A stretch of DNA of 64,000 nt from Dermatemys mawii (taxonomy: Eukaryota; Chordata; Testudines; Dermatemydidae). The DNA lies in contig ML677343.1 of the NCBI GenBank assembly GCA_007922305.1, forward strand, positions 29,951,915 through 30,015,914, given 5' to 3'. Below are positions 1 through 10,417 of the stretch, one piece after another. Under the pieces are notes generated by a model. That model made no database searches, was not told the origin of the DNA, and saw only the letters and a program-made list of their open reading frames with translations. The number at the start of each line of letters is the position of its first letter. Positions within the stretch are counted from its first letter, which is position 1. A program made the position numbers and the translations under genes.

Positions 1-885
1 AGCCACTGATAGCTCCCAAGCCTCAGTCTGAGAATCACTGCAATAGACTCTCCAGTGGTGACACAGGACTCACCCCCCCCACTCTTTACAATATATCATG
101 AGAGACCAGGCTTCTCCCGCTTCGCTCAGCCCAAAATGCTGCACAGCTGCACCATTTCACTGGGGGAGCTAGAGCCAGAGAGTACCACCAAGATCCAGAC
201 CTTAATAGGCGGCTATGGGGCGGAAGGGAGCGGCACCATCCCCATGGGAGTTCCATGAGGTATAATATCACCATTTAGGAGGGGGCAGCCCTGGAGCGGG
301 CCAGTTCTGGTGGCTAGTGTGCAGGTTGATGGGCCATTTCCCAGCTCTTTTAGAAAGCTTAGAGCCCATGAGAGCACTAGCCCGGGATTAGGTTGACAGT
401 AGTGGCCAGTCCCAGCCCAGGAGACACCAGAGTCATGGCCTTCAACCATCCCCCTCTTGTGCAACCCTCTAGGCATGGCCACAATCTTGCTGTTACTGTG
501 TTATAATGTGATCTATCACGAGGTGTATAAAATAACTAATATTCCCACAATAACACACACTCCTGGGCCATGATTTTGTTCCCCTCCTGCACTGGCACAT
601 CCTGAGTTTCAGGAGACAATGTGTGTGCCTTCAAATTGAAAGGTACCGCTTTATAAATAAATGAAACAAGTAGTCTTCTGTTCAAAATTAGCACAAGACA
701 GACAATGTGAACACAGAGTGTAAGACACGGTTTCCTGTCTGTTTGTCGGAGCTCCGAACTAGCTTCCTCTGCACAACAAACAAAGACCCTACGGCGGAAA
801 GGGTAAGAACCAAAATCGAATGTGTATGACTGGGTTGCATAATCTTGTCCTGCTGCACCAACATCCACGGTCTAAGGAACCAGCA

Positions 886-912
886 GTGCGTGTGTATGTG
901 TGTGTGTGTGTG
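886..912. repeat. (TG)n microsatellite, interrupted
   Basis: An alternating purine-pyrimidine TG run with one 'ta' interruption. It is a short simple repeat with no evident function. Confidence 0.85.
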
Positions 913-1959
913 GTTTTTTCTTTACTCCCATCTACGTTACATTAAATTAAAATATACAAAACCTGGAGCTCTGGTTCAAATCAGAGATTTGCTTTTTTCT
1001 CCACCTCCATGTTTTTCCTAATTTAGTTCTTTTGATCCATGGAGGGCTCTTTGATTTCTCAGCCAAACCTTCCCCTTTGGCTCATGTCTCTTCCAGTAAA
1101 AGCCTCTAGGACATAGTTTAGTTTAAGTCTGAGTGTCAAATCCTGCCTGGTGCTGCTGCCTTTATGAGCTGGAAATTCCAGCTTGCCTGAGCAAGTCCAT
1201 GGCCTAGAAGATGTGGCAAGGAAAATTCCTGCCAGAACTGTGGGAAGCGTAAAGCCAAAGCTGAGAATGATGATGCAGCATTGTTCTTGTGGTATTTCTG
1301 GGCCAGCCCGAAGTAGGAAGTACCAGAAATCTCATGAGAGAGCCTGTCCTTGTGAGATTTCCAGCAGTTTTGCAAACCCCAGAGGTTTGGATAAGCATCT
1401 GAACTTCTCAGTGCTTATCCATATCAAACTTGCTTATGCTCGGAAGGTCGCCCATCTCTAACCCCAGTTCTGCTTCACATAACCCAGTGCTATTCTAGAT
1501 GCAGGCTCCTTAGTGGGGAATACAACAAGATTTGAACTGAGGTCTTTGAAAGTGCTTAAGAGGTAAAAGGCCAATGCACCTGTCAACCACCTCCACCTCA
1601 CATAAAATCTACGTGTCCAGCATTACATGGACGTGATACAAATAAGTAATAAGAAGAAGATCTCTTTCATGGGCAAATTCAATATGGCAGTGAAGCCAGA
1701 ACCACCCTTCCAAGCCCTGTAGCTTGTCCAATGCTGAAGTGCTCCTTAGGGAACTCTTAAATAACAATGTACCTTGAAGGACTGAATTCCTAAGTGAGCA
1801 GTAGATCAAGAGTTTTCCTATTGGCTAGAAAGTTCTGCAGAGGATCTCCAATCACTGAACAGCAAGACCATGTAGCCTACTGTAACAGCGAGGACTGGAA
1901 ATGGTTGGAAAATGCTAATTCTTATTCATGGGTTATTTCAAAATACTAACATTGAAAAT

Positions 1960-2230
1960 ATTTGGGGTTTTGCAAACCAAAAGTATCTGGGGCGGGGAGT
2001 TGAAAACCAAAACCCTACAAATGTTCAGTTTTTGATAAAAACAAAAAACAATTTTTGAAAACTAAAACAAATGAACAATTGATTTAAAAAATAATTTAAA
2101 ATTAATTTTTTTTCAGTTTTTCATTTTTTTATTCAAATATTTGAAGGAAGCCAAAATCTGCCAAATAAAAATTGTTTACATGTCCAGCAATTTACATTAA
2201 AAAACTGTCCAAATTTTCAGCCCGCTCAAG
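1960..2230. repeat. AT-rich repeat-like block
   Basis: The block is dominated by A and T homopolymer stretches such as 'gaaaa', 'ttttt' and 'aaaca', and recalls AT-rich interspersed repeats of turtles. A similar but shorter block lies near 12835-12935. Family membership is inferred from base composition and word use only. Confidence 0.4.
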
Positions 2231-2550
2231 TGAGCATTAAGCAAACATCACTATAATACGAGACGCCTTTTTCATAATATACTACAGCACAATTGTATCC
2301 ATGAGCCCAATGTGCTTCTGGGTCAGCTGACAGGACTGTACATCCTCATGGCACTTTATGGTCTCCCTTTTAGCTCTCGTTTGCTTCCGACTCTCTCCTC
2401 AATGCGAAGCAGATTCTTTTGCCTTTTGATTGATTTATGGGCTTTCAAAGTAAATTATTTCCTCTCAGTCCTATTTTGTGCCAGTTGTTTCTAAGCCCTC
2501 CAACTGAGCAAAGATTTAAAGCAGGCACACCCTTAGGCACGAAACACTCT

Positions 2551-2672
2551 GGCCCTGATCCACCAAAGCAGTTAAGCACGTGTTTAACTTTAAGCCCATG
2601 TGTTGTTCTTCTGTCTTCAATGGGCAACCCTTGTGGGCAAAGTGCTTAAGTGCTTTGCTGAATAGGGGCCAG
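2551..2672. repeat. Palindromic fold-back MITE-like repeat
   Basis: The ends 'ctggccctgatccac' and 'aataggggccag' are roughly inverted copies of each other. The inner arms 'aagcagttaagcac' and 'gtgcttaagtgcttt' also pair. The centre carries the 'caatggg' word seen in many small palindromic repeats of this window. It is read as a short non-autonomous fold-back element. Confidence 0.5.
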
Positions 2673-4088
2673 AGTTTGCCAGATGGTATAGGAGAGACCT
2701 CCTGGTTGCTTCTACCTAATTCAACTGATGCAGATGCAGGCTACAACTTGCTTTATGTGAACTCCCTGGCAACCACCCACCTCCAAGAGGAAACTTAAGA
2801 CATCTTCTAATCCCTTCCCTGAGTGATTTCAGGTAACCAGCCAACAATAGCAGGCTGCTTCTGACAGCTTCGTGAAAGAGGAGTGCCTCGATCAAATAGA
2901 GTCTTCACTGTTGACTGGTCTGCGGTTGCTGAAGGAGAGACAGATTCTGTTTCACCTGAGCTCAGGTGTGCAGGGGAGCATACAGAGCCTCTGCACTTGT
3001 GCACACACATACATACACCCCAATGCAGGGCTTACATAAAGGTCAGGCAGAACTAAAGCCCATTCGGTTAGGGGAGCAAGGGGACTGCAACTCCTCTGTG
3101 AACGCCTGAAGGGGTGAGTGGAAGTGGGACCATGAATCTGCCCTACCCCATGCACTGGCTAGCAGAGCTGGCTGGCTGCATGCTGAAGAATGCCCAACTG
3201 ATGGGCTCGGCCTGACCTTTCTCTCCGCCTTGACCGATGAGGCTGTCACCAGTTGCGTGCTGAGAAAACAAGCCCAATAAATGACAGCATTGGCAATAAT
3301 GGAAAATCCCACCTTGCTTCACAGCTGAGAGCACACGCACACCCAGCCAGGGGCTAAGAAAGCATTAAGAGAATTGGTTAGAAAAGGATTCGGAGATCCG
3401 AGTTGACTTCCTGAGCTAAAAGCGCACAGCTGTTTCCTTGTCCTCATGTGACTTAGCCTAGCACCTGTACTTGCAAGTTTAAGTAAACATATGCATAGTA
3501 ATGCTTCAGTGGAGATAATCTGGTCATATAAGTGTGCAGCAGTATGAGATAGCGGAGCGGGGGGATGTTTAAAGAGTAGTGGTCTACTGTTTAGGTTTTT
3601 GTTTGAATAAAGGTAACCACAGAGGTTACCTCATTTTCTTCATGCAATTAGCTTGGACTTCTTTATACTACAAAATCCCATCTACACTACAAGCACCAAG
3701 CAGGGTGCAGCAAACATGAGCTTCAGATCACCCTGAGACCTGACATGAAATCACCTCACACCCTACATCTCAGTCTATAAAAATCAAAATGTGGACCAGC
3801 GGGCAGTTTGCAAGGGGATGGAATCAACATTCTTAACATAATTTCTGCTGTCCAGTGCCTCAGTTTCACTGAGTCACCACTTCTGATGTAAGTCATTTAC
3901 AATAACGAAAGAGAAAGGAAACATCAGTTTTCTGTAAGGAAATTCTGGGCTTAAAATAAGGGACATACCCCCCAGAATGAGATAGTTAAGGGGCCAGAGT
4001 TAGTTTGGGCTGTATTCAATAGTGAATTCAAATTATATCAAGCATCACATTGAAGAAGAAGCATCTAAAACAATGTTGTAGTCATCAT

Positions 4089-4205
4089 AAGAATATAAGA
4101 ATGGCCATACTGGGTCAGACCAAAGGTCCTTCTAGCCCAGTATCCTGTCTACTAACAGTGTCCAATGCCAGGTGCGTCAGAAGGAATGAACAGAACAGGT
4201 AATCA
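4089..4205 (+). repeat. Interspersed repeat, 'catactgggtcagacca' family
   Basis: The words 'atactgggtcagacca', 'ctagcccagtatcctgtct' and 'aatgaacagaacaggtaatc' mark a dispersed sauropsid repeat. Related copies occur at 36809-36985 and, more diverged, at 58567-58690. The family is probably part of a LINE tail (CR1 or L2 type), but I cannot assign it with certainty. Confidence 0.6.
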
Positions 4206-6732
4206 TCAACTGATCATATTTTATTTGTGTCACTTAGCTTTCACTATAATATATCATGAAACAAGCAATTAAATAGTAGAAATCAGGAGAAGACAACAGT
4301 GGTAATGCACATTACTTCATTCCTCACATATTACAAATTCCAAGTTTGAAGCAAAGTCTGTCCTATCCTCAAAAAGAACTGTGGACTTTGAGCCCAGAAA
4401 GAGTTGTGTATTCTACAGACTTGATCCGTTCCAGAATGAAGATGTGTTATATAACATACATGGACTAGAACAGTAACTCAGTTTCAGTTATAAATAGATC
4501 TCAAAGAACAAGTTCTTCAGTGAATTCCCCTCTTTTTCCATTCACAGGATGTCTACAAATAGCTATCGATTTTCTGGAATGTATTCATTAGTCAATGGAA
4601 TTTGTTTTACTCTGTGACTTACTATTTGAAATTTCAAATCTGAAATCCAAGCTGTCCCTTTGCAATGGTTAGTCATACAAATCACCAGCTATTGTTTCTG
4701 CTTCCCGAATGGATAAGTATGAAACCAAGTCTCTAGGGTGAATGCCCCAGAAAAGCAAATCTGAAATTCACTTTCCACAAATGGAGCTACTAAAATTCAC
4801 ATGCTCAAGGTCCGACACCAACATATGCATACACCGCCTTAGAGATTTCATTTTCAAATGCAAGTGGAAAATTGCAGAAATGTTTTCTGCTGTAGGCCCA
4901 GCTTTGGTCATTAGTAATCCATCCCCTCAACCAACTTGGTTTTCTGCTCTTCAACATCGCATCTTCCTCTCACAGCTGGAGAAACAGCACATGCAACTGC
5001 TGTCACAGGTGGGCTAGACAAATGCACAGTGTTTTGAGATTTCAGAGCTAAAGCCTTGAGGTTTGAGGATTCAACTCTGCAAACGGGCAGGAGTACAGGG
5101 GCATTGAAATACAAATCACACTTTTAAAAGGCACCCAGAGGAATTTGATACCAAAACCCGAAGGGCAAAACTGATCCCATTGGAGTGATTATCTTATATT
5201 TGCAAAATGCAGATGCATTAGGTCCTAATTCAACCTGGCAGGATAGAATTTACCTGGATTTACTTACTAGATCACCTTTGGGATGGGTCAATGCATTTGG
5301 TGTTTCAGCACAAAAGGAAAATTCTCAAAGCATTTTGAGGAAGTGCAACAGGGCTTCAACATGAAAGATATTGTCTCGGAATCTTAACAGTGGCATCTGG
5401 TGCCTTACTTGTGAACTCAATGAGACAAGGGTCAGTTTCAATGGGGCCACTCACCAAGTAGTATCTTACTTACTCAATATGACTAACGGTGATAAAATCA
5501 GCCACTAAACAATGGGCTTGACATATCAGTGAGAATATGATAGACTGCTGGAATAAGTAGCTGGGGAAATGACCCAGGCTACAGTAAGACGATGATGCAG
5601 TTACTCATTTCATTTCATTAAAACGTGATTGACTTTACTAGCCCTACGAGATAGACTCTTTATGTATCTCAGGTGCTTCTGATGTTGTGGGAATGGTTTT
5701 TTTGTTGCTATGTTGCTTTTTGAAGTCCAGACACCCTCTTTTTTTAAGGCAGTGACACGAGAGTTATTTGAAATAGCCAAACTTGGAGATTCAGGTCAGA
5801 GCCAAAGGTCATTAAAGTCAGTGAAAAGGCTCCTGTTGACTTCAGTGGGGACTGGTTCCATAACAAACAGATTTTTGCAAAAGTCTCCAATGTATGTACA
5901 GCAACAGTCAGGTAGCTGAGTACAGGGACATGAGATTTTCAATGTCAAATGAATGGGCTTGGTTCTCCATTGCTCTTTCCTTTATATACCAATTTCCAAT
6001 AGCGCAAAGTAGCTGAAGAATGCTTCCAATATGATTTTGTTGCATTTTAAATTGCCCCTTCCACTCCCTTTGCACTGGTGTAAATGACTCAACACGGGGC
6101 ACAACAATGGGGAGCCACGCTCCACAACTTGATACATTGATATAGCAGATTAGAATGGCAAAAGGCTAATATTGCAGAAAAGAAAATAACATGAGAGATT
6201 AGATTTCCTTGTAAATACTGATATACATTCCAATGAGAAAATCATGCCTAGCCTCTATAGTACTTGGCTAATAAAGTAATCTCGGGTTATGGTAGGGGCT
6301 AACCCTCAACAAACAAGGACCTCATCTCTAATGAGGTCACGTACCATCACACGCAATCAGACTGTTCATATACGTCTGCATGATTCACAACAATCCTCAG
6401 TTGACATGTCCTCTCCTAGGAGATGTTCCATAAGGCCCATAAACATGGCCAATAGCTATAAAAGAGAAAACAAACGTAACTATTAATTACAGTCCTGGTC
6501 CTTTAATATTTCCTGAAAGGAGAGTCTGTTTGACAGAAACTCAATGTTTCTGGAGGGAAGAAAGAATTTTAAAGGGACAGGCTACAACTTGTTTATTACC
6601 AACACCTTCCACTTTTTAGATTGTATAAGGCAAGTATGACATTGGGATGTTAAATAGCAAGAGAGAGCCTGCTATATGCTTGCTCATGCTGAGTTATGTC
6701 TGTATTATTACTAATCAGCATTAGAATTCTGA
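4206..6732. other. No gene seen
   Basis: I see only short chance frames and unique-looking AT-rich DNA. The longest frame, 91 codons at 4742-5017, matches no domain I recognise. Confidence 0.5.
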
Positions 6733-6985
6733 ATGGCATTTGACTTGAAATCACACCACATTTTGACTAAAAGTATTGAAGAATATACAATTAACATGGC
6801 CCACATTAAATGGATTCAAAACTGGTCTCAAAATGTAATTGTAAACAGTGAATCATCAGGAATTAGGTCTGTTTCCAGTGCGGTCCTGCAGGGATCAGGT
6901 CTTGGCCCTGTGCTGTTTAACATTTTTATCAGGGACCTGGAAGTCGTCACATCACATTTGAACATATTCATTGCAAAATGTTAGT
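6733..6985 (+). mobile_element. CR1/L2-type LINE reverse transcriptase remnant
   Basis: The translated fragment contains [20 protein letters not shown]. This is the conserved finger/palm block of CR1-clade reverse transcriptases, normally [20 protein letters not shown]. Upstream, 'WIQNWSQNVIVN' matches the region just before it. Flanking LINE sequence is not recognisable and the frame stops at 6984, so this is a dead internal fragment of an old insertion. Confidence 0.75.
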
Positions 6986-7630
6986 CAGGGTTTTATTCCA
7001 TTTCCATGCATGTCTTAATCCGCCGGGCCTGGATCCTCAGAGTTATTTTAGATGCTTAGTTTCCATTGATTTCAATGGGATTTATGCACCCAAATATCTT
7101 TGAAGATCTGGGCTCCATCATCATCAAACACACATAAGGGCCGGCGCACCAGCCAGAGTGAACATAATTGATGGTGTTTCATCAGGCATTGTGTAGCAAA
7201 ATTCCTGGATCTGGCTCAACCCTGTGACTCCACCAATCTCTGGAGCTGCCCCGAGGGCAGCGCTAAGTAAAATTGGGGCATTCACCTTTTCACATGCCGG
7301 TGGGGAGTTTGAAAGCATTTTTGCCCATCGTGGTGAAACGGCCAAAGAGCGCACAATGCCTAGTGCTTAACTTGGAATGCAAACAGGCATAAATTAAGCA
7401 TTGGCCATGCCTGAGGCCAAATATGTGAGAGAGAGCCCTGGAACCTTGGACTCAAGAAAAACGTTGCACCAAAATCCCCAGCTATTAATAAAAGGAATTT
7501 GTTTCCTGATTCCACACATCCGAGTGATGTCACTAATTTACCATAACCGTGAGATGGTTCCAGGTCTGGGCAAGGTAGAAGCTGGCAAGGCTTTGTGCAA
7601 AGGACTCGCCTAGAAATCAGTGGGTGTTCC

Positions 7631-8030
7631 NNNNNNNNNNNNNNNNNNNNNNNNNNNNNNNNNNNNNNNNNNNNNNNNNNNNNNNNNNNNNNNNNNNNNN
7701 NNNNNNNNNNNNNNNNNNNNNNNNNNNNNNNNNNNNNNNNNNNNNNNNNNNNNNNNNNNNNNNNNNNNNNNNNNNNNNNNNNNNNNNNNNNNNNNNNNNN
7801 NNNNNNNNNNNNNNNNNNNNNNNNNNNNNNNNNNNNNNNNNNNNNNNNNNNNNNNNNNNNNNNNNNNNNNNNNNNNNNNNNNNNNNNNNNNNNNNNNNNN
7901 NNNNNNNNNNNNNNNNNNNNNNNNNNNNNNNNNNNNNNNNNNNNNNNNNNNNNNNNNNNNNNNNNNNNNNNNNNNNNNNNNNNNNNNNNNNNNNNNNNNN
8001 NNNNNNNNNNNNNNNNNNNNNNNNNNNNNN
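7631..8030. other. Assembly gap (400 N)
   Basis: Exactly 400 consecutive N. The round length suggests an estimated or scaffolded gap. It sits at the upstream edge of a Penelope-like element, so the missing part probably holds more of that element. Open frames that run through it are artefacts. Confidence 0.98.
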
Positions 8031-8513
8031 AAACCTCGATGCCAACTCTGCCCACACATCTACACCAGCAACACCATCACAGGACCAAACCAGATCAGCC
8101 ACACCATCACTGGTTCATTCACCTGCACATCTACCAATGTAATATACGCCATTATGTGCCAGCAATGTCCCTCTGCTATGTACATCGGCCAAACTGGACA
8201 GTCCCTACGAAAAAGGATAAATGGACACAAATCAGATATCAGGAATGGCAATATTCAAAAACCTGTAGGAGAGCACTTCAACCTCACTGGACACACCATA
8301 GAAGATTTAAAGGTCAGCATTTTGCAGCAAAAAAACTTCAAGTCCAGACTGCAAAGAGAGACTGCAGAGCTGCAATTCATTTGCAAATTTGACACAATCA
8401 ATTTGGGACTGAATAGAGATTTTGAATGGCTAGCTAACTACAAAAGCAGCTTCTCTTCTCTCGCTATTCACACCTCCAGTTCAGCTGCTAGAGGAACACC
8501 TCACCCTCCCTGA
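8031..8513 (+). pseudogene. Penelope-like element GIY-YIG endonuclease, C-terminal part
   Basis: The frame leaves the gap and stays open to the TGA at 8511-8513. It encodes a cysteine pair (CQLC) followed by a GIY-YIG nuclease core: VIYAIMCQQCPSAMYIGQTG, then LRKRINGHKSDIRNG with the conserved Arg and His. Residues LQRETAELQFICKFDTINLG close the domain. Penelope-like retroelements join a reverse transcriptase to such a C-terminal endonuclease, which nicks target DNA. The reverse transcriptase part would lie in the gap; nothing recognisable remains upstream of it. The endonuclease section has no internal stop, so the copy may be fairly young, but intactness cannot be judged. Confidence 0.85.
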
Positions 8514-8745
8514 TTAGAGATAACAAGCTGGTTCAGCCTGATTGGACTAACCTTGTTATCTCCCACCTGGTTCTTGCCTACCTATTTATACCTGCCCCTG
8601 GATACTTCCACTGCATGCATCCGACGAAGTGGGTATTAGCCCACGAAAGCTTATGCTCTAAAAAAATTTTAGTTAGTCTTTAAGGTGCCACAGGACTCTT
8701 TGTCACTTCTGCAATTCCAGACTAACACGGCTACCCCTCTGATTC
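8514..8745 (+). mobile_element. Penelope-like element 3' untranslated end
   Basis: The region follows the endonuclease stop codon. It contains a hammerhead-like motif (8621-8658) and the terminal block 'agttagtctttaaggtgcca ... cagactaacacggctacc'. The same terminal block recurs in the fold-back insertions at 16010-16148 and 48996-49166. The shared end ties those small copies to this coding element. Confidence 0.8.
8621..8658 (+). ncRNA. Hammerhead ribozyme-like motif in Penelope-like element
   Basis: Core block 1 reads CCGACGA (8621-8627). Stem II is GTGGG (8629-8633) paired with CCCAC (8640-8644) around a 6-base loop. Core block 2 is GAAA (8645-8648). Stem III is a 2-bp GC/GC helix around TTAT (8649-8656), and the cleavage-site dinucleotide is TC (8657-8658). 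Penelope-like elements are known to carry such minimal hammerheads. The usual core block 1 is CUGANGA. Here the second base is C instead of U, a change at an invariant core position that should weaken or abolish cleavage. Stem I is poorly formed. Confidence 0.6.
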
Positions 8746-9319
8746 TATTTGCCCCAAGCTATTGTTAAGACACATTTCCTTGCCATGAGATTACGAACTG
8801 TGCTACTCTATTACAGTACCGCCTAGCAATGGGAAGTCATTTTCTGAATTGTTTCTGACAGCTTTACGAGGGTCACGTTGAAGGCTCTAAGGACTTCTCC
8901 AAAGTGCCATGCTGTCCAGGCTGCAGTTTAGTTTCTGATCGATAATGCTCTAATCCGGACCAATATTCAGCTATTTCTCCTGTGGGAGCTGCAAACCGTG
9001 ACTTTGACTGCCCAGCATGGCGACCTGTAAAGCCCCTTCATTTCTCACAACCCACGGCAAGGTTATAATTGTATCAGAATTTCCAGTCCTTCGTAGAGAC
9101 TGAGAGTTTCCCCCATCCACCCTGAACAGAGAGTGTCTCGGACCAGGCACCAAGGGTTTATTTTCCCCTTCTCTTTGGTGTTACACTAGCCTGCAGCCTT
9201 TGCGTCTCACCTTCACAAAGAGGATGAGATTCAGTATCGCAATCTGCGGTGGCTGAAAAAGAGGAACTGAGAGAGAGCTGCATGTAGAGGTCTTTTTAAA
9301 AAATGCACAGGAGGAGTTT

Positions 9320-9655
9320 GTGAGATTCCTCCCCTCCCCGCATGACCATCGCTATGACCTTGGAGCCACCCCGTCCATCATCTCTTGTCATAGTCGTACT
9401 GTCCCCGGCCTCTCTTTTCTTCTCATGATCACCGTTCTCTTCCTCCATCTCCACTACCACCTTCCCCCACCCCCATCCTCTTTGCTTCATCACACTCACC
9501 GCTCTGTCAGCCCATCACCCAATCCTTCACCCTATCACCCAATCCTTCCCAGCACGTCCCTTTCTCCCTATCATCGGCATCACCTGCTTTGCCCCAAATA
9601 TCACCATCAGCCTCCTTTCCGTGACACACCTTCCTCTGTGGTTTCCTCAATCATT
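9320..9655 (+). repeat. Pyrimidine-rich low-complexity tract
   Basis: The plus strand is heavily biased to C and T, with many 'atcacc' and 'ccttc' words. It includes a short direct repeat 'tatcacccaatccttc' / 'catcacccaatccttc' near 9516-9550. The 132-codon open frame across it follows from the base bias and shows no domain. Confidence 0.6.
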
Positions 9656-10295
9656 TATAGGAGGCAGGGTGAATTGTTTAAAAAAAACACCTTTTTTTGG
9701 AACTTAAAATTTAATTGAAACAAATGCATCCCTATGTCTTTCCTTCTCCACCCTAAAAGTGGTCCTGCCTTCATGAAATTATACAGCCCCATAAATGCCC
9801 AGAGCATGAGGTCTTTCTCTGCTCTAACTTCTCTGACACTTCATTTTCTAATCTCGCCCCTTCTCTGCAATCCGCATAAACATTCATGAGCCAGATTTAT
9901 CTTGGGAGAAGTGGTTACTTCTAAAGAGAAATACAGAACAGAAAGACGGCAGGGAGGGAATCACCTTGTGTTTCAGAACCTCTGTGTGGCTTTCACATAT
10001 ACCCCAATGACTCTCCGGTTTCCTGTAGCAAATCAGTGAAATGTCAAGTTAATTTGGAATTGATTGTCCCACAGAAGCAAACGTGAAAATGGGAAACATT
10101 TGCTTTCCCAGGAGCGTTACAAGGGCCTGCAAACTTGTGCTTTGGGGCAATATAGGTGAAGGCCCTGAGCCAAAGCCCACTGAAATCAATTGGAAGACTC
10201 CCATTGATTGCACTGGGCTCTGAATCAGGCCCCAAATGAAATGCATGCAACAAGACACATCAGCTGAATGCTGGCTGGCCGAAGTTCTGCTAGAA

Positions 10296-10409
10296 CAGTG
10301 ATTCTCAACCTATGTACCATTGTGGGCTACATCCAACACTATCTGTACGGCCCTGGGAGTGTCACGTGGGCCGCAGCTATATGCTGATGGGCCAGGTTGA
10401 AAACCATTG
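10296..10409 (+). mobile_element. Short hAT MITE with 8-bp target duplication
   Basis: The terminal inverted repeats are 'cagtgattctcaacc' at the left and 'ggttgaaaaccattg' at the right, the Charlie-type hAT end. The flanks are tgctagaa (10288-10295) and tgctagag (10410-10417), an 8-bp target duplication with one mismatch. At 114 bp it has no coding room and is a non-autonomous derivative. Confidence 0.85.
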
Positions 10410-10417
10410 TGCTAGAG

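Larger units (their letters stand above)
1..4080. other. Non-genic 3' flank of IRF8, no gene seen
   Basis: No open frame here resembles a known protein; all frames are short and overlap on both strands as expected by chance. The stretch holds a short TG run, an AT-rich repeat-like block and one palindromic repeat, each listed separately. The rest looks like ordinary unique vertebrate DNA. Confidence 0.6.

Noticed and set aside
7360..8392. Several 150- to 300-codon frames across 7360-8513
   Set aside because: They run through the 400 N gap. Only the plus-strand part after 8031 in the endonuclease frame carries a real protein signature.
9320..9718. 132-codon Pro/Ser/His-rich frame
   Set aside because: It is the translation of a pyrimidine-rich low-complexity tract.
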